Part shown: positions 34,589-45,839 of the stretch, in pieces
Layout of the letters: each line of letters opens with the position of its first letter
How positions within the stretch are numbered: position 1 is the stretch's first letter
Source: Arvicola amphibius
Taxonomy: Eukaryota; Chordata; Mammalia; Rodentia; Cricetidae
Assembly (NCBI RefSeq): GCF_903992535.2
Contig: NC_052052.2
Location: forward strand, 13,970,652-14,034,651
Reading direction: 5' to 3'
DNA: 64,000 nt
Made by a program: the position numbers and the translations under genes
Notes under the pieces: generated by a model
Database searches by the model: none
What the model was told of the DNA's origin: nothing
What the model saw: the letters and a program-made list of their open reading frames with translations, nothing else

Positions 34589-34856
34589 GATCCCTGGGGC
34601 TCTCTGGACAGCCAGCCTAGCCTAATGCGTGAGCCTCCACGTGTGTGCGCGTGCTTGCACACACACACAAACACACACAGAGTGAGAAACACACACACAC
34701 ACACACACACACATAGATCCCTGAGGCTTGCACACACACACACAGACAAACACACACACAGAGCGAGAAACACACACACACACACACACAGATCCCCGAG
34801 GCTTGCTAGACAGCCAGCCTAGCCTAATGGGTGAGCCTCCACGTGTGCGTGTTTGC

Positions 34857-34891
<35 letters not shown>

Positions 34892-35065
34892 GGTCCCTGA
34901 GGCTAGCTGGAGAGCCAGCCTAGCCTAATGGGTGAGCCTACACATGTGTGCATTTGCACACACACACACACACACACACTCACACACATAGGTCCCTGAG
35001 GCTCACTGGACAACTAGCCTAGCCTAATGAGTGAGCCTCCACATATGTGTGCGTGCATACACACA
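34589..35065 (+). repeat. SINE-derived minisatellite, about 100-bp units
   Basis: Unit starts resembling '(a)g(a/g)tccctgaggct' occur at 34589, 34716, 34790, 34891 and 34990. Most units then contain 'agccagcctagcctaatg', 'gtgagcctccac', a 'gtgtgcgtgtttgca'-like segment and a CA run. The unit at 34716 lacks the middle. Confidence 0.9.
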
Positions 35066-35070
35066 TATAT

Positions 35071-35122
<52 letters not shown>
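35071..35122. repeat. (GA)n microsatellite
   Basis: A nearly pure run directly after the minisatellite. Confidence 0.95.
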
Positions 35123-35124
<2 letters not shown>

Positions 35125-35129
35125 TTGAC

Positions 35130-35570
35130 AGAGAGACACAGAGAGAAGCAATGGGGTCAAACTTAGCAGAAAGGACTTCAGGGAACCTTTTAGACGGCCA
35201 GATGTCCTGGATTATGAACAGTCGCTGCCCCACCATCAGACGGTTCATAGCACAACCATCTTAACGATGCTGATACATTTCTCAGAGCCTCAAATTTTCC
35301 CGTGTGAGCAGTGGGGTCCGGTGGGGGGGGGGCTGTAGGGAAGGTTACAGGTGGAATGATTGACACATAATAGTTGCTAAATTACTGAGTGACACGTGGA
35401 GACTCCGTCTTCCAGGAATGAGGCTTGGAACTGACCCATGGAAAGGGCTGTGACACCCAGGGCCAGAGATCCTCATTTCTAGATGAGAGTTGGTCTCATG
35501 CAAGGGGATTTCCACTTCAACTTCTCAGTTGACCCCGCGTGACCCAAGATGCTCTGGGCGGCGGCGGGGG
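35130..35570. other. Intergenic, no gene seen
   Basis: Unique-looking sequence with a G-run at about 35322-35331. Confidence 0.45.
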
Positions 35571-35574
35571 CAGG

Positions 35575-35905
35575 GGAGGTTGACTTAGTGGGTAAAATCT
35601 GTAGCCATGCAAATCTGGTAACCTGAGTTTGATTTCCAGAAACAACATAATAAAGCCAGACTCCATGGTTCTCATCTGTAATCCCAGCGCTCTTACCGCA
35701 GGCTGGGAGGTGAAGCCAGGAGAATCAGCCGGAAGCTGACAAGCCAGTGGGCTTGGATATACTGGGTAACAGGAGGAAGAAGAAGAGAGACCTACAAGGT
35801 GGAGGTGAGAAAGGACTCCTGAAAGCTGTCCTTAGATCTCCACAGGCAGGTGGTGGCTCGTGCGTGCCCACCCCACACACAAATAAATAACAAATAACAA
35901 CACCC
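35575..35905 (+). mobile_element. Composite B2/B1-like SINE, diverged
   Basis: 'gacttagtgggtaaaatctg', 'catctgtaatcccagcgctc' and a tail with 'aaataaataac'. Confidence 0.5.
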
Positions 35906-35909
35906 TCCC

Positions 35910-36785
35910 CCAAATAAGCTCTTCCAAGGCCCCTAGCACTTCCCATAGCCAGGAGTTGGAAGGTGAGCATTACTAGGGGTTCTTGCTTGTCTGCAGCCCC
36001 ATCCCAGCCCCTGCTGCTTTCCTCAGGGCCTGACCTTCAGCAGCAGGCCCTGGGGTGACAGGCGTGGAGCACGACTCCCTACTTCTTGCTCATTTTTGAA
36101 GTGGAGCAAAGGGAAGTAAAAGCTGTCACTTGGAGGAAGCCTTCCTGAGGGTTCCATGCCATGGGTTGAGAACAGTGGCCGGTGTGCCTGACACACAGCA
36201 AGTGCCTGAGAACCAGAGCTGCTAATGCAGCGGTCAGTGTCGGCCTGTGGGGAGTCGAGAGAATACTTTCAAGAAATTTCACAGGAGCCAAGAAAACAAA
36301 TCTCCTCAACAGATACTTCCTCAGTCCCTACTGTGTGCAGCGGGCAGGGAGGGGAGAGCAGGGAAGGTCTTTGTCTGCTAAGGCCTTATGGGGTCCCCAG
36401 AGTGACCAGACAGACACTGTCAAACTCGGGCCTGTGCTACACACAGACAGCGGGTGCCTTCTTAGAGAAGTAACAATAAGGCTTGCTTTGTTTATTTATT
36501 CAAGGATACAGAGATGATGCTAACTTAGGCAAGTAGGACAAGAAGGCAGAGGCAATTAGTTTAAAATCATTAATCAAATCCCACAGTGGCCCATGACCCA
36601 GAGACAAGGTTAGGACAGAGGGGCATGCTATTAAGTCTGTGGGAAATGACAGTCCTCCAGGACGCACAAACTTCCCCTTCCTCCAGGAAGCCCATCTGTA
36701 TTTTATTACTTTCTTGGGGTTCTCTCAGTGCCAGCATCACTCACTTCTCACAGGGTGGTTGACCTGCTGGCTATGACCTTCTAGA
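35910..36785. other. Intergenic, no gene seen
   Basis: No repeat or coding region was recognised. Confidence 0.45.
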
Positions 36786-36789
36786 AGGT

Positions 36790-36905
36790 GTCAGGCTGTG
36801 GTCTCAGCACCTGAGAGGCTGAGGCAGGATTCCAGGCTAGCCTGGTCTACCTTGCAAGTCCCAAGCCAGTAGCTAGACCCTTCTCCAAAACAAAAACACC
36901 CCAAA
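36790..36905 (+). mobile_element. Old B1-like SINE
   Basis: 'ggctgtggtctcagcacctg' and 'gaggctgaggcaggattcca', then an A-rich end. Confidence 0.6.
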
Positions 36906-37039
36906 GGAAGAGAAGAATGACCATATGAGGGTCCAGGAAAGAGGCAAGACCTGGAGAGAGACCTCAGAAGGACCATTCCCCACCTTCCTTTTAGCTCAGA
37001 TGTCCAGCTTCCACAGCTGTGAAAAAATAAATTTCTAGG

Positions 37040-37302
37040 CTTGGGGAGATGATCTGGTCAGTAACATGTTTGCTGAACAAACCCTAGAGAGAGCCCTGTT
37101 TGACCCCTCCAGCACCCACATAAAAAGCCGGTCATGGTGGCACACATGAATTCCAGCACCGGGGCCAGAGAGGATCCCAGAGGCTCGCCGGCCAGACCAG
37201 CTAGGGGAATTGGTGAGCTCCAGGGTTCAGTGAGAAACCCTGTCTCAAAGATTAAAAGGAAGCAACCTCTGGCTTCTACATACACACATATGCATGCATG
37301 TA
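37040..37302 (+). mobile_element. Composite B2/B1-like SINE
   Basis: 'ttggggagatgatctggtca' head, 'gccggtcatggtggcacaca', 'agtgagaaaccctgtctcaa' and 'cctctggcttctacatacac'. Confidence 0.6.
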
Positions 37303-37372
37303 CTCTCCCTCTCCCTCTCCATCTCCCTCTCCCTCTCCCTCTCCCTCTCCCTCTCCCTCTCCCTCTCCCTCT
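37303..37372. repeat. (CTCTCC)n hexanucleotide repeat
   Basis: About eleven units with one variant, at the 3' end of the composite SINE. Confidence 0.95.
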
Positions 37373-37745
37373 CTCCCCCTCTCTCTGTTTAGTCCCATGG
37401 CACACTGTAATGGTAGCTCTAGGACAACCATATAGGCATTGAGGAACCCCAAGAAAACAGAGAGAGTGTAAGTGGGTCTTCCCAGAGGAGTTTGGCTTTG
37501 GTAGATTATTGTCTTTTTTTTTTTTTTTTTATCTGTCCGCATCCCAAGGCACAGCATGGATCCTGCAGAGTAGCAGCCAGGGCCCTCAGGGAGCTGCCTA
37601 TGTAGGGCTGAGGTGCATACACAGCTAGCTCACTGCCTCAGTTTCTACCCCCACAAAATGGGAATGATGACCTTTGAGACTGCTTTTCTCCAGAGTTAAT
37701 GATTAGATCATCTACTCAGTGATAGAAATACAAAATGATTTTTGG

Positions 37746-37888
37746 AGCTGGGCGGTGGTGGCACATGCCTTTAATGCCAGCACTTGGGAGGCAGAGGCAG
37801 GTGGATCTCTGTGAGTTCAAGACCAGTCTGGTCTATGAAAGCTACAGATAAAACCTGTCTTGAATAACCAAAAAAAAAAAAAAAAAGA
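37746..37888 (+). mobile_element. B1 SINE (cricetid subtype, internal deletion)
   Basis: 'gctgggcggtggtggcacat' to 'aaacctgtcttgaataacca' and an A tail. It lacks the 'gctagttccaggacagg' segment. Confidence 0.85.
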
Positions 37889-37925
37889 AGAAGTTTTTTG
37901 AAGATAATTTCTATTGAGGTATAAT

Positions 37926-38032
37926 TTTCTTTCTTTCTTTCTTCCTTTCTTTCTTCCTTCCTTCCTCCCTTCCTTCCTTCCTTCCTTCCTTCCTTCCTTC
38001 CTTCCTTCTTTCCTTCCTTTCTTCCTTTCTTT
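37926..38032. repeat. (CTTT)n/(CCTT)n microsatellite
   Basis: Mixed cttt and cctt units over about 105 bases. Confidence 0.95.
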
Positions 38033-38079
38033 TTTTAAAATTTAGATAGATAAAATTTAGATAAAATTTTTTAAAAATT

Positions 38080-38296
38080 AAGATAGGCTTTTATTTATCC
38101 TTGGTTGACCTCAAATTTTCAAATTTGTTAAGTAACTATGGATGACCTTGAATTTCTGATCCTCCTGATTCCACTTCCTAAATGCTGGGATTACAGGAAC
38201 AAGCCACCAGGACTTAAGTCACGTGGTGCTGGGTGTTGAATCCAGAGCCTGCTGCATGGTACACACGTGATTTACTGGGTTACACCCACCTGGTCC
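38080..38296 (-). mobile_element. B4 SINE, antisense
   Basis: 'ggatgaccttgaatttctga' and 'gctgggattacaggaac', then an ID-like end near 'gggttacacccacc'. Confidence 0.55.
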
Positions 38297-38702
38297 TTTA
38301 CTGAAGTACAATTTGTATAAGATAAAACATATCCACTAGTATTTGGCTAATTGAGATAAAGACACACACCTGGAGAACTTCCTAATCATTACCATTTTCA
38401 TTAACCTTTCCCCCAATTCACTCCTCCCTGCTCCTCCAATTCTCCAAACCTATCCCACCTCCACCCCCCACCTCCAACACACCCCTGCCAAAATTTCCCT
38501 CCAGTCCTCAAGAAGTCATTTTCACTCCCTCCTCAAATCCAAGACAACCACCATCCCATCTCCCATCTTTATTGATGGGGTTGTAAAATTCTCACAGCGT
38601 ATAACCCCAACACAAGGAGGCAGAGACAGACAGATCCAGGGGGAAGCAGGAGATGGCTGGCTGCCCAGCTAGTTTGCCCAAATTGCTGAGCTCTGATAAA
38701 CC

Positions 38703-38786
<84 letters not shown>

Positions 38787-38813
38787 CAGACAGACAGAGA
38801 GACAGACAGAGAG

Positions 38814-38846
<33 letters not shown>

Positions 38847-39060
38847 GAGAGAGAGAAACAGAGACAGAGACAGAGACAGAGACAGAGATGCTATGTATCT
38901 GTGTACTTGTGTATGTGTGCATGAGTGTAAGTGTATATGTGCATGTGTCTGTGAGTGTATGTGCACATATATGTGTCTATGAGTGTGTGTGCGCATGTGT
39001 GAGTGTGTATGTGTGTGTGAGCGTGTGTGTGTGAGTGTGTATGTATGTGAGTGCGTGTGT
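38703..39060. repeat. Compound (GT)n, (GA)n, (GACA)n and TG-rich array
   Basis: GT to 38727, GA and 'gacagaca' mixtures to 38888, then TG-rich interrupted sequence to 39060. Confidence 0.95.
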
Positions 39061-39130
39061 GGTACAGGGGATTGAAGCCAGGGCCTGGTACATACCAGTC
39101 AAGCACTCTACCATGGCTGTAGCCCTCAGC
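39061..39130 (-). mobile_element. ID-like SINE fragment, antisense
   Basis: 'acaggggattgaagccaggg' and 'caagcactctaccatgg' match the complement of an ID/B4 head. Confidence 0.5.
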
Positions 39131-39858
39131 CCTCCAGCTTCACTAAACTGCCCATGCCAGGTTTGAACTGGTCGTTGCAGATTCCGACTCTGTGATAATC
39201 TTGCCTCAGCCTCTCTACTAGAGGCTTGTGTCACCTGATCCTGCTTAGATGAACTCTTCCAATCTGGGGACTTCATCTCTGCCCACCTTCCCTTGGGAGC
39301 TTATAATGTTTCTGAGGTTCACCCACTATGTTGCGTGTACGAGTGGGTCATGAATTGTGCCTCTAAGTAGCATCTTGGGGGCTTGTTGTATGGACGTGTC
39401 ATAGTCCTTTTGTCCTTTCTTCAGGTGACAGGTGTTTAGACGGTTTCTAGTTTGGTTGTCACAAGGGGAGTGAGGCTTCGGGAGACACTCGTGAGGAAGG
39501 TTCTGGACTGACCGTGGCACGTGCTCTGCTCTCTGTGGAAACACCAGGGAGTGGAGTGACTGCATTGCACCGTGAGTATGTGCTTACCTTTATAGGAAAC
39601 CACCACACTACCTTCAAAGGCTGCTCGATTTTCATCCCCTCTGGAAGTGTGTGATGCAGGTGTCTGGTTCTCAAACCTCAGATATGCTAACAGAACCCTC
39701 CCCCCTTTGACTCTTTGTGTGTGTGTGTCTTTCTCTCTCTCCTTTCCTCATTATAGCATCACTGAAATAAGACTGAGATAAAATAAATTACACATATTAT
39801 TAACAATCTGTATCTGTGAGTTTTACTCTCATGGCTTGGGATCAGGAATATTTGGAGA

Positions 39859-40065
39859 GCGCCTGGAGAGATGGCTCAGTGGTTAGGAGCATGGAGGACT
39901 TGAGTTTAGTTCCTAGCACCCATGTCAGGCAGCTCACAAGTATCTGTTAACTCCAGCACAGGGGATCCAGCACCCTCTTCTGGCCTCCATAGGCAACTGT
40001 ACTCACGTGCACATACCCACACAAACACACACATACCTATACTTAAAAATAAAACAAAATATTAA
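39859..40065 (+). mobile_element. B2 SINE
   Basis: 'gcctggagagatggctcagt' head, 'gttcctagcacccatgtcag' and 'ccctcttctggcctcc', then a CA-rich segment and A-rich tail. Confidence 0.85.
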
Positions 40066-40134
40066 AAATACTCAGGGAAAATTTGTGTGTGCACTAAACA
40101 CACAAAGATATTCTCCTTTCTCTCTCTCTCTCTT

Positions 40135-40216
40135 TTTTTTGGCAGAGCTGGGGATTAAACCCCGGGGCCTCATGCATGCTAGACAAGCACTCTACCACTG
40201 AGCTACACCTCCCGTC
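40135..40216 (-). mobile_element. ID/B4-type SINE fragment, antisense
   Basis: 'gagctggggattaaaccccg' and 'gacaagcactctaccactga'. Confidence 0.6.
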
Positions 40217-40260
40217 AATGAATTTTCTTTTCCTGTTATTAGTATAAAATAACTATTTAT

Positions 40261-40580
40261 TGGGCAGAAAAGATAGCTCAGGGTGCTGGCTTGACAAGAT
40301 TAAGGTCCCAAGTTCGGATCCCTAACGCTCACATAACAGCCAGGCACAGCGATGTGTGTCTGGAGCCCTTGAGTGGTAGGTGAGGAGGATATAGACAGGT
40401 CCTGGAGCCTCGCTGCTAACCAGTCTTGCCAACACAGTAATGTTCAGGTTCAGTGAGAGACCTTGTCTCAAAAAATTAGATGGCGTGTGATAGAGAAATA
40501 CACCTCTGGCCAACCTCTGGCTTCTACATGCACAGGCAAACGCATCTGTACACATATGTGTATATGACAGACAGACAGAT

Positions 40581-40623
<43 letters not shown>

Positions 40624-40625
40624 GC
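40261..40625 (+). mobile_element. Composite B2/B1-like SINE with (CA)n tail
   Basis: 'tgggcagaaaagatagctca' head, 'agtgagagaccttgtctcaa', 'ctctggcttctacatgcaca' and about 20 CA units (40581-40620). Confidence 0.6.
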
Positions 40626-40679
40626 TATTTACATTACACATGATCTAAAGGTCACTTATTAAGTGATTCATTTATTTTT

Positions 40680-40790
40680 GGATTTTTGAGGTAGTCTCAC
40701 TATGTAACCAAGGCCAGTCTGAAACTGTGATCCTCTTGCCTCTGCCTCCCAAGTGCAAGGATTATAATCATACATGACCATCACAGGTTT
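40680..40790 (-). mobile_element. B1/B4-type SINE, antisense
   Basis: 'tttttgaggtagtctcacta' and 'ttgcctctgcctcccaagtg'. Confidence 0.6.
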
Positions 40791-40975
40791 CTAGAACTAA
40801 TTTAGTGTGATTTAGAAGAGATGGGCAGAGTCGAGCAGATTGCATGCAAACACTAAGTCATTTTATGTAAGCAAAGCAGACTTGAGTATCTACAAGTGTT
40901 GCTATTGGCAATGAGTCCTGACCCAATCTCCCTCCAAGGACAGAAAGGCCTGGCTATGTTAAAACATCCAATTTA

Positions 40976-41155
40976 GGACCGGAAAGATGTCTCAGTGGTT
41001 AAGAGTATTTGTGGCTCTTGTAGAGGATCTGAGTTGGGCTCCCAGAAACCACAGCTTGTAATTCCAGTTCCAGGGGATTCTTGTACGGCCTCTGTGAGCA
41101 CTGCACTCACACACACCCCACACACATACACAAACACACATAATTGAGAAGAAAA
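40976..41155 (+). mobile_element. B2 SINE
   Basis: 'aggaccggaaagatgtctca' head and 'aattccagttccaggggatt', then a CA-rich segment. Confidence 0.8.
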
Positions 41156-41164
41156 CCTTTTTTA

Positions 41165-41810
41165 GGACATGCAATTTGCCAAATGATGCTTGCATACATC
41201 TACGAAATGGCCATCACAATGAAGATGGCTCACTTCCCCACTTGGCTTCCAGGCAACCACTCATTTGCTTATTAGTACAGATGGTGTTGCATTTTCTGGG
41301 AACTTGCACAGAAATGGAATCACACAGCATTTACATGTTTTGTCTGGTTTTACTCTGCATAATTAGCTGGAGACTTGTCTCTGCTGCTGTGTGTCACTTT
41401 TCAGTGCTGAGTAATACTCCTTGGTGCAGATATATGGAATTCCTTATCTGGTTACCAGTCTCTAGGCTTCTGGTTGTTTGGAGAAATGTTTTCATTTCTC
41501 TTGGGAAAGCATCTAGGAATGGAATGGCTCGGCTATTATCATTTCAAGAAAATACTTGGACTGAGGGGGGATGATGTTACTTAGAAGTGCCTTTTATGTG
41601 TGGGTCTGTATTCACTCTCTAGCAGAACAGAGAGGGAAAAGAAGAGGACAAAGAAGAGGAGGGAGAGAAAGAGGAGGAGGTAGAGGAGAAGGAAGAGGAG
41701 GAAGAAGAAGAGGAAGTCAAACAATTCTCCATACCTCCCCACGTGCTAATTTACTATTGATACATCTTTGGTGAAATTCTTATTCAAATATTTTGCTCAT
41801 TTTTATTGGT
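41165..41810 (+). mobile_element. Old L1 (L1M-type) 3' sequence
   Basis: 'gaaatggaatcacacagcat' (about 41311), 'gctgagtaatactccttggt' (about 41407) and 'attcaaatattttgctcatt' (about 41783) follow ancient L1 3' order. A GA-rich tract at 41630-41720 interrupts it. Confidence 0.55.
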
Positions 41811-42074
41811 CTCATCTCTCCCCCACCTCCTGCCCCCTCCCTCATCTTCCCCTCTTTTTCTCCATGCTGGAGATTGAACCCAGGTGTCAAGAGTGTGCTC
41901 TACTATTCAGCTACACCCCCAAGCTCTCCCATTTTCTTCAGAGGATCTTGGAAGGGACAAGAAGTCAAAGGCTCATGGAGCCCAATGCACAGGATATTTT
42001 CTCTGATCTGTTGTGCTTTCCACGTTGTATCAAGGGCTCTGTCAAGCAGCAGTCACAGTGATCTTTGCTGGTGC

Positions 42075-42100
42075 GTGTGTGTGTGTGTGTGTGTGTGTGC
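42075..42100. repeat. (GT)n microsatellite
   Basis: Short pure run. Confidence 0.9.
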
Positions 42101-42222
42101 ATTTGCTTTAAAGATTTGATTTCTGTGAGTTGGAGGTCAGTCTGGTCTACAGAACAAGTTCCAGGACACCTGAGACTATACAGGAATGCTCTGTTAAAAA
42201 AAATATTTATTCTATTTTGAAT

Positions 42223-42225
42223 CGT

Positions 42226-42303
<78 letters not shown>
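42223..42303. repeat. (GT)n(GA)n compound microsatellite
   Basis: About 14 GT units and about 26 GA units, joined directly. Confidence 0.95.
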
Positions 42304-42305
<2 letters not shown>

Positions 42306-42399
42306 AAATCCCCTGGAACTGGAACTACAGGTAGTTGTGAGCCACCTGATGTCGATTTTGGGACCCAAGCCCAGGGCCTCTACAAGGACTGTTTCTTTT

Positions 42400-42603
42400 T
42401 TTTTTTATTTTTCATTTATTTTATGTACATGGTATTTTGCCTGCATGTGCATATAATGCCTATGTGACCATAAGAGAGCACTGGATGCCCTGGGACTGGG
42501 GTTACAGAGGGCTGTGAGTTGCCATGTCGGTGCTGGGAATCAAACCTGGGTCCTCTGCAAAGAACAACCAGTGCTCTTAACCACTGAACCATCTCTCCAA
42601 ACC
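42400..42603 (-). mobile_element. B2/B3-family SINE, antisense
   Basis: T-rich start, 'ccatgtcggtgctgggaatc', 'ttaaccactgaaccatctct'. Confidence 0.8.
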
Positions 42604-42607
42604 CTGG

Positions 42608-42735
42608 GTTTTGTTTTTGTTTGTTTGTTGTTTCTGAGACAGGGTATCAGGTAACCTAGGTTGGCCTTTTGCCCTTGATCCTTAATCCTCCAACTCCTAA
42701 GTAGTGAGATTACAGACGTGCATCACCGGTCCCAG
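42608..42735 (-). mobile_element. Old B1/B4-type SINE, antisense
   Basis: 'tttctgagacagggtatcag' and 'gtgagattacagacgtgcat'. Confidence 0.55.
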
Positions 42736-42759
42736 ACCGTTTTCCTTTAGAAAATCCCT

Positions 42760-43160
42760 AAGCTAGATCTTCCATGTAGGATGACACACCATTTCCGAAG
42801 ACACTCATTCCTTTAACGTATACAGACTGTAGGCAGCATCAAATCTCCCATCACAGCCATTTCTGCTGTGCAGCATGCGGGCCATCAGCACAGCCACGCT
42901 GTTGCTCAACCGTCCCCGCCATCCTCCCACAAAACTTTCCATCTTGCAAAACTGAAACTCTGCTCCCAGCGAACAGCGAGAGTTCCACCCCCTTCCAGCC
43001 CCTGGAAAGTGCTACTCTCCTCTTTGGCTTCTGTGAATTTGAACAGGAATCTATAGTGTGTGTCTCTATGATTGACAGCTCAAGCATTTCATTACAAGAT
43101 TAATGTCCTTACGGTTCATTCACATGGTGAGATATGTTGGGACTTCCTTCCTTGAGGCCA
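42760..43160 (+). mobile_element. Old L1 (L1M-type) 3' sequence
   Basis: 'catcttgcaaaactgaaact' (about 42940), 'ttctgtgaatttgaacagga' and 'attaatgtccttacggttca' match ancient L1 3' sequence. Confidence 0.55.
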
Positions 43161-43239
43161 AACAAAATGACCCGTCTTCAAAGGCAGCTTGCTGTGTATA
43201 TATAATGTTCTTTCAAGTATATCATTTATTATTTTTTTT

Positions 43240-43640
43240 TAAGATAAGCTCTCACATGGCTCAGACTGGCCCTAAACTCAAGATGTAGGAGAGGATGGCC
43301 CTGAACTTCTCAAGACTGAAGATACGGGCCATCCTTGGTTTATGGGAACTGAACTCAGGGTTTCATGGATGCTAGCCACTCTACCAGCCGAGCTACATCT
43401 CCAGCCCTTAACTCAAATTTCTTTTTTGTTTTCTGAGCAGCGACTCCCCTTGATCCTCCCATCTCTACTTCCCAAGTGTTTGGGATAGTAGCTGCATGCT
43501 GCCATGGCCAGCTTTGACTCTTTTACAATCATATTCATGCAACCATGACCACAGTCTAATTTTAGAAACCTCAGATGAAACTCTACCAATGATAGTCACT
43601 CCCTGCCCTGCTCTGTCACACACTCCTTCCCCTTGACCCG
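43240..43640. repeat. First copy of a local duplication (antisense SINE tails plus L1M piece)
   Basis: The stretch holds an antisense B4 to about 43408, a second SINE remnant (43430-43515) and an L1M piece ('gtctaattttagaaacctca'). From about 43300 it aligns with 45240-45590 in the same order. Confidence 0.65.
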
Positions 43641-43647
43641 AGTCAGC

Positions 43648-43648
<1 letters not shown>

Positions 43649-43702
<54 letters not shown>

Positions 43703-43710
43703 CGCACATA
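43649..43710. repeat. (CA)n microsatellite
   Basis: About 30 CA units with a few CG variants. Confidence 0.95.
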
Positions 43711-43734
43711 CACACACATTTGTCTCTGTTGCCT

Positions 43735-44830
43735 GTTTCAGATCTGTATATAAATGAATCACACAACATATTGCCTTCAGTGACCGCTTCTCTTACCTGA
43801 CATATGTTTCACCCAGACTGAGGCATTTACTGACACTGGATTCCTTTTGTTTGTTTGTTTGTTTGTTTGATGTGACTGTGTATGTGTTCTTGCATGTATA
43901 TACATTTGTGTGTGTATATATATAGATATGTGTGTATATGGCTGTAGTGGGGTTAGGGGTCACCATTGTGTCCTCCTCACCCCTTCTCTAATTAATTTCC
44001 CCAAAGACGGTCTCTCAATGAACCCAGAGCTTAGCTACACTTACTGACCAGTAAGACCCATGGACCCTCCTGCCTCTACCTCTCAGTGTTGGAGTTATTG
44101 ACATGCACCACCATGCCTGGCTTTGGTGTGAGTGCCAGCATCTACCTCGGGCCTTCACGTTAGAATGGAAAGCATCCACTGGCTGAGCCGCAGAATCTCA
44201 ATGATTGGATCATATGTCCTAGGATCTCCAGTCCGCATTCCATACATCCACTGCTCCGTGCTGGGCATTTCCACCTCACTCTCGGTTCCAGTGCACACCG
44301 GGACTGTGAGCGAGGTACACATTGCCCGTGGACATCTGCTTTTGTTTCTTTTTGGGTGTAGGCCCTGGAAATGGAACTTCTGCTTCACATGGAAAGCTCT
44401 ACTCCTAGCACGCTGAGGAAAGACCACCTCCAAAGCCATGCGAGGGTTCCCGGGGTGGCCACCTCTCTCTTTCCTTACAGGTGTGCTAGTGGGTGTGAGG
44501 TGTCTCCTCAGGGTGGCTTTGATTTGTGTTTCTCTGGTGACTAAGGATGTCAAGTACCTTCCCATGCGCTTATGTGTCATCGGTTTATCTTATTTGGAGA
44601 ACTGTTCAAGCTCCTCGTCATTTGGAAATGGGGTTGTTATTGCCTCACTGTTGACTTGCGAGAGTCCTTTATAGATTCAGGGTAAATTTCTTATGAGACG
44701 CGCGGTTTTCTCCCACTCTGTGGGGTATCTTTTCACTTTGTTGTTGGTGTGGTTTGCAGCAGAGAGTTTTAAATTCTGATGAAATTCATTTTTTGGGGAA
44801 ACGTCTCTTGTGTTACTGTAACACGATTCA
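43735..44830 (+). mobile_element. Old L1 (L1M-type) 3' sequence in two pieces with a SINE/microsatellite insertion
   Basis: 'tataaatgaatcacacaaca' (43748), then after rodent-type inserted sequence (about 43850-44160) 'gatttgtgtttctctggtga' (44520), 'ctcccactctgtggggtatc' (44711) and 'ttttaaattctgatgaaatt' (44767). Confidence 0.6.
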
Positions 44831-44889
44831 GGAAGCCATCGCCTATCCCAGTACCACAGAGATTTCCTCCTACACTGGAAGTTTTTGCT

Positions 44890-45020
44890 GGTTTTGTCTG
44901 CTTGTTTGAGGCAAGGTCTTGCTATGCAGCCCAGGCTAGCCTCCTGTCATTGGCTAGCCTGCTGCCTTTGGTTCCTCAGTGCCGGGATCACAACCACACA
45001 CTACCATACCTGGTTGTCTC
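44890..45020 (-). mobile_element. Old B1-type SINE, antisense
   Basis: 'gaggcaaggtcttgctatgc', 'cccaggctagc' and 'ctaccatacctggttg'. Confidence 0.55.
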
Positions 45021-45074
45021 CTAAGGTTTTTATGCTTTACATTTAGGTTTCTGATTCATTTTGAATCAACCTTT

Positions 45075-45680
45075 AAAAAGAAAGATTTATTTTATTTTTA
45101 ATTATGTGACTGTGTGGGTATCTCTGTGTGGGTACGTACACAGGAGTGCAGTGCCCCCAGAGGCCAGAAGAGGGCGTTGGATGCCCTGGAGTTCCACTAC
45201 AAGCAGTAGTAACTGACTTCTGCGTCTCCTGTCTCTGCCTCTGAGTACCAAGATTGCAGATGCTAACCATTATCCTCAGTTTACGGAGTGAACTGAACTC
45301 AGGGTTTCATGCATGCTGGGCAAACACTCTACCACCTGAGCTTTTTTGTTTAGCCAGGACCTCATGTAGCCCGGGGCTTCAAACCCTAGATTCTCCAATT
45401 TCTACTTCCTAAGTGTTTGGGATGTTAGGTGTATGCTACCAAGTCCAGCTTCAGTTTTTTGAAATCCATGTTCCTGTAACCATGACTATGGCCTAATTTT
45501 CGACACCTCAAATACAACTCTACCAATGGCAGTCACTCCCTGCTCTGCTCTGCCACGCATTCACTCTCCTCAGCCCCAGGTAATGAACCTAACAGACTCA
45601 GGTGCTGGGAATCAAACTTGGATTCCTTCAGATGAGCCTCAGGCACTCTTAATGGCCAACCCATCTCTCCAGCCCCCATT
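45075..45680 (-). mobile_element. B3 SINE, antisense, split by the second duplication copy
   Basis: Left part (about 45075-45205) contains 'gaagagggcgttggatgccc'. Right part (about 45597-45680) contains 'aggtgctgggaatcaaactt' and ends 'ccatctctccagcccc'. The intervening 45210-45590 is foreign to a B3. Confidence 0.55.
45240..45590. repeat. Second copy of the local duplication
   Basis: 'gaactgaactcagggtttca', 'tacttcctaagtgtttggga' and 'actctaccaatggcagtcac' match 43335, 43467 and 43580 with the same spacing, offset about 1.95 kb. Confidence 0.65.
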
Positions 45681-45839
45681 TCAAGCCCCCATTTTGAACT
45701 AACTTAAGTGGGTGGCTTGAGCCAGGGGTTTCAGCCTCATTCTTTTGGTGGTAGCTCTGCAGCTATCGCCTCTAGATTCATTGCAAAGAGTACTTTTTCT
45801 CTACGTATTGTATTAGCAGCGCCCTTGTGGAATTTTCAT

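Larger units (their letters stand above)
37895..39720 (+). mobile_element. Old L1 (L1M-type) 3' sequence, interrupted by simple repeats and SINEs
   Basis: Pieces such as 'attgaggtataattttc' (about 37912), 'ataatgtttctgaggttcac' (about 39303) and 'gtgtttagacggtttctagt' (about 39430) follow the order of ancient mammalian L1 3' sequence. It is strongly diverged, with no open frame. Confidence 0.5.

Noticed and set aside
34589..35065. Possible CRISPR-like array because of regularly spaced repeats
   Set aside because: The units are about 100-bp SINE-derived minisatellite copies in a mammalian genome, with CA runs rather than unique spacers.
37058..37442. Gly-Arg and Pro-Leu repeat open frames
   Set aside because: They come from the CTCTCC hexanucleotide repeat and a SINE.
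38569..38996. Ser/Leu- and Arg/Glu-repeat open frames
   Set aside because: They are translations of GA and GT microsatellites.
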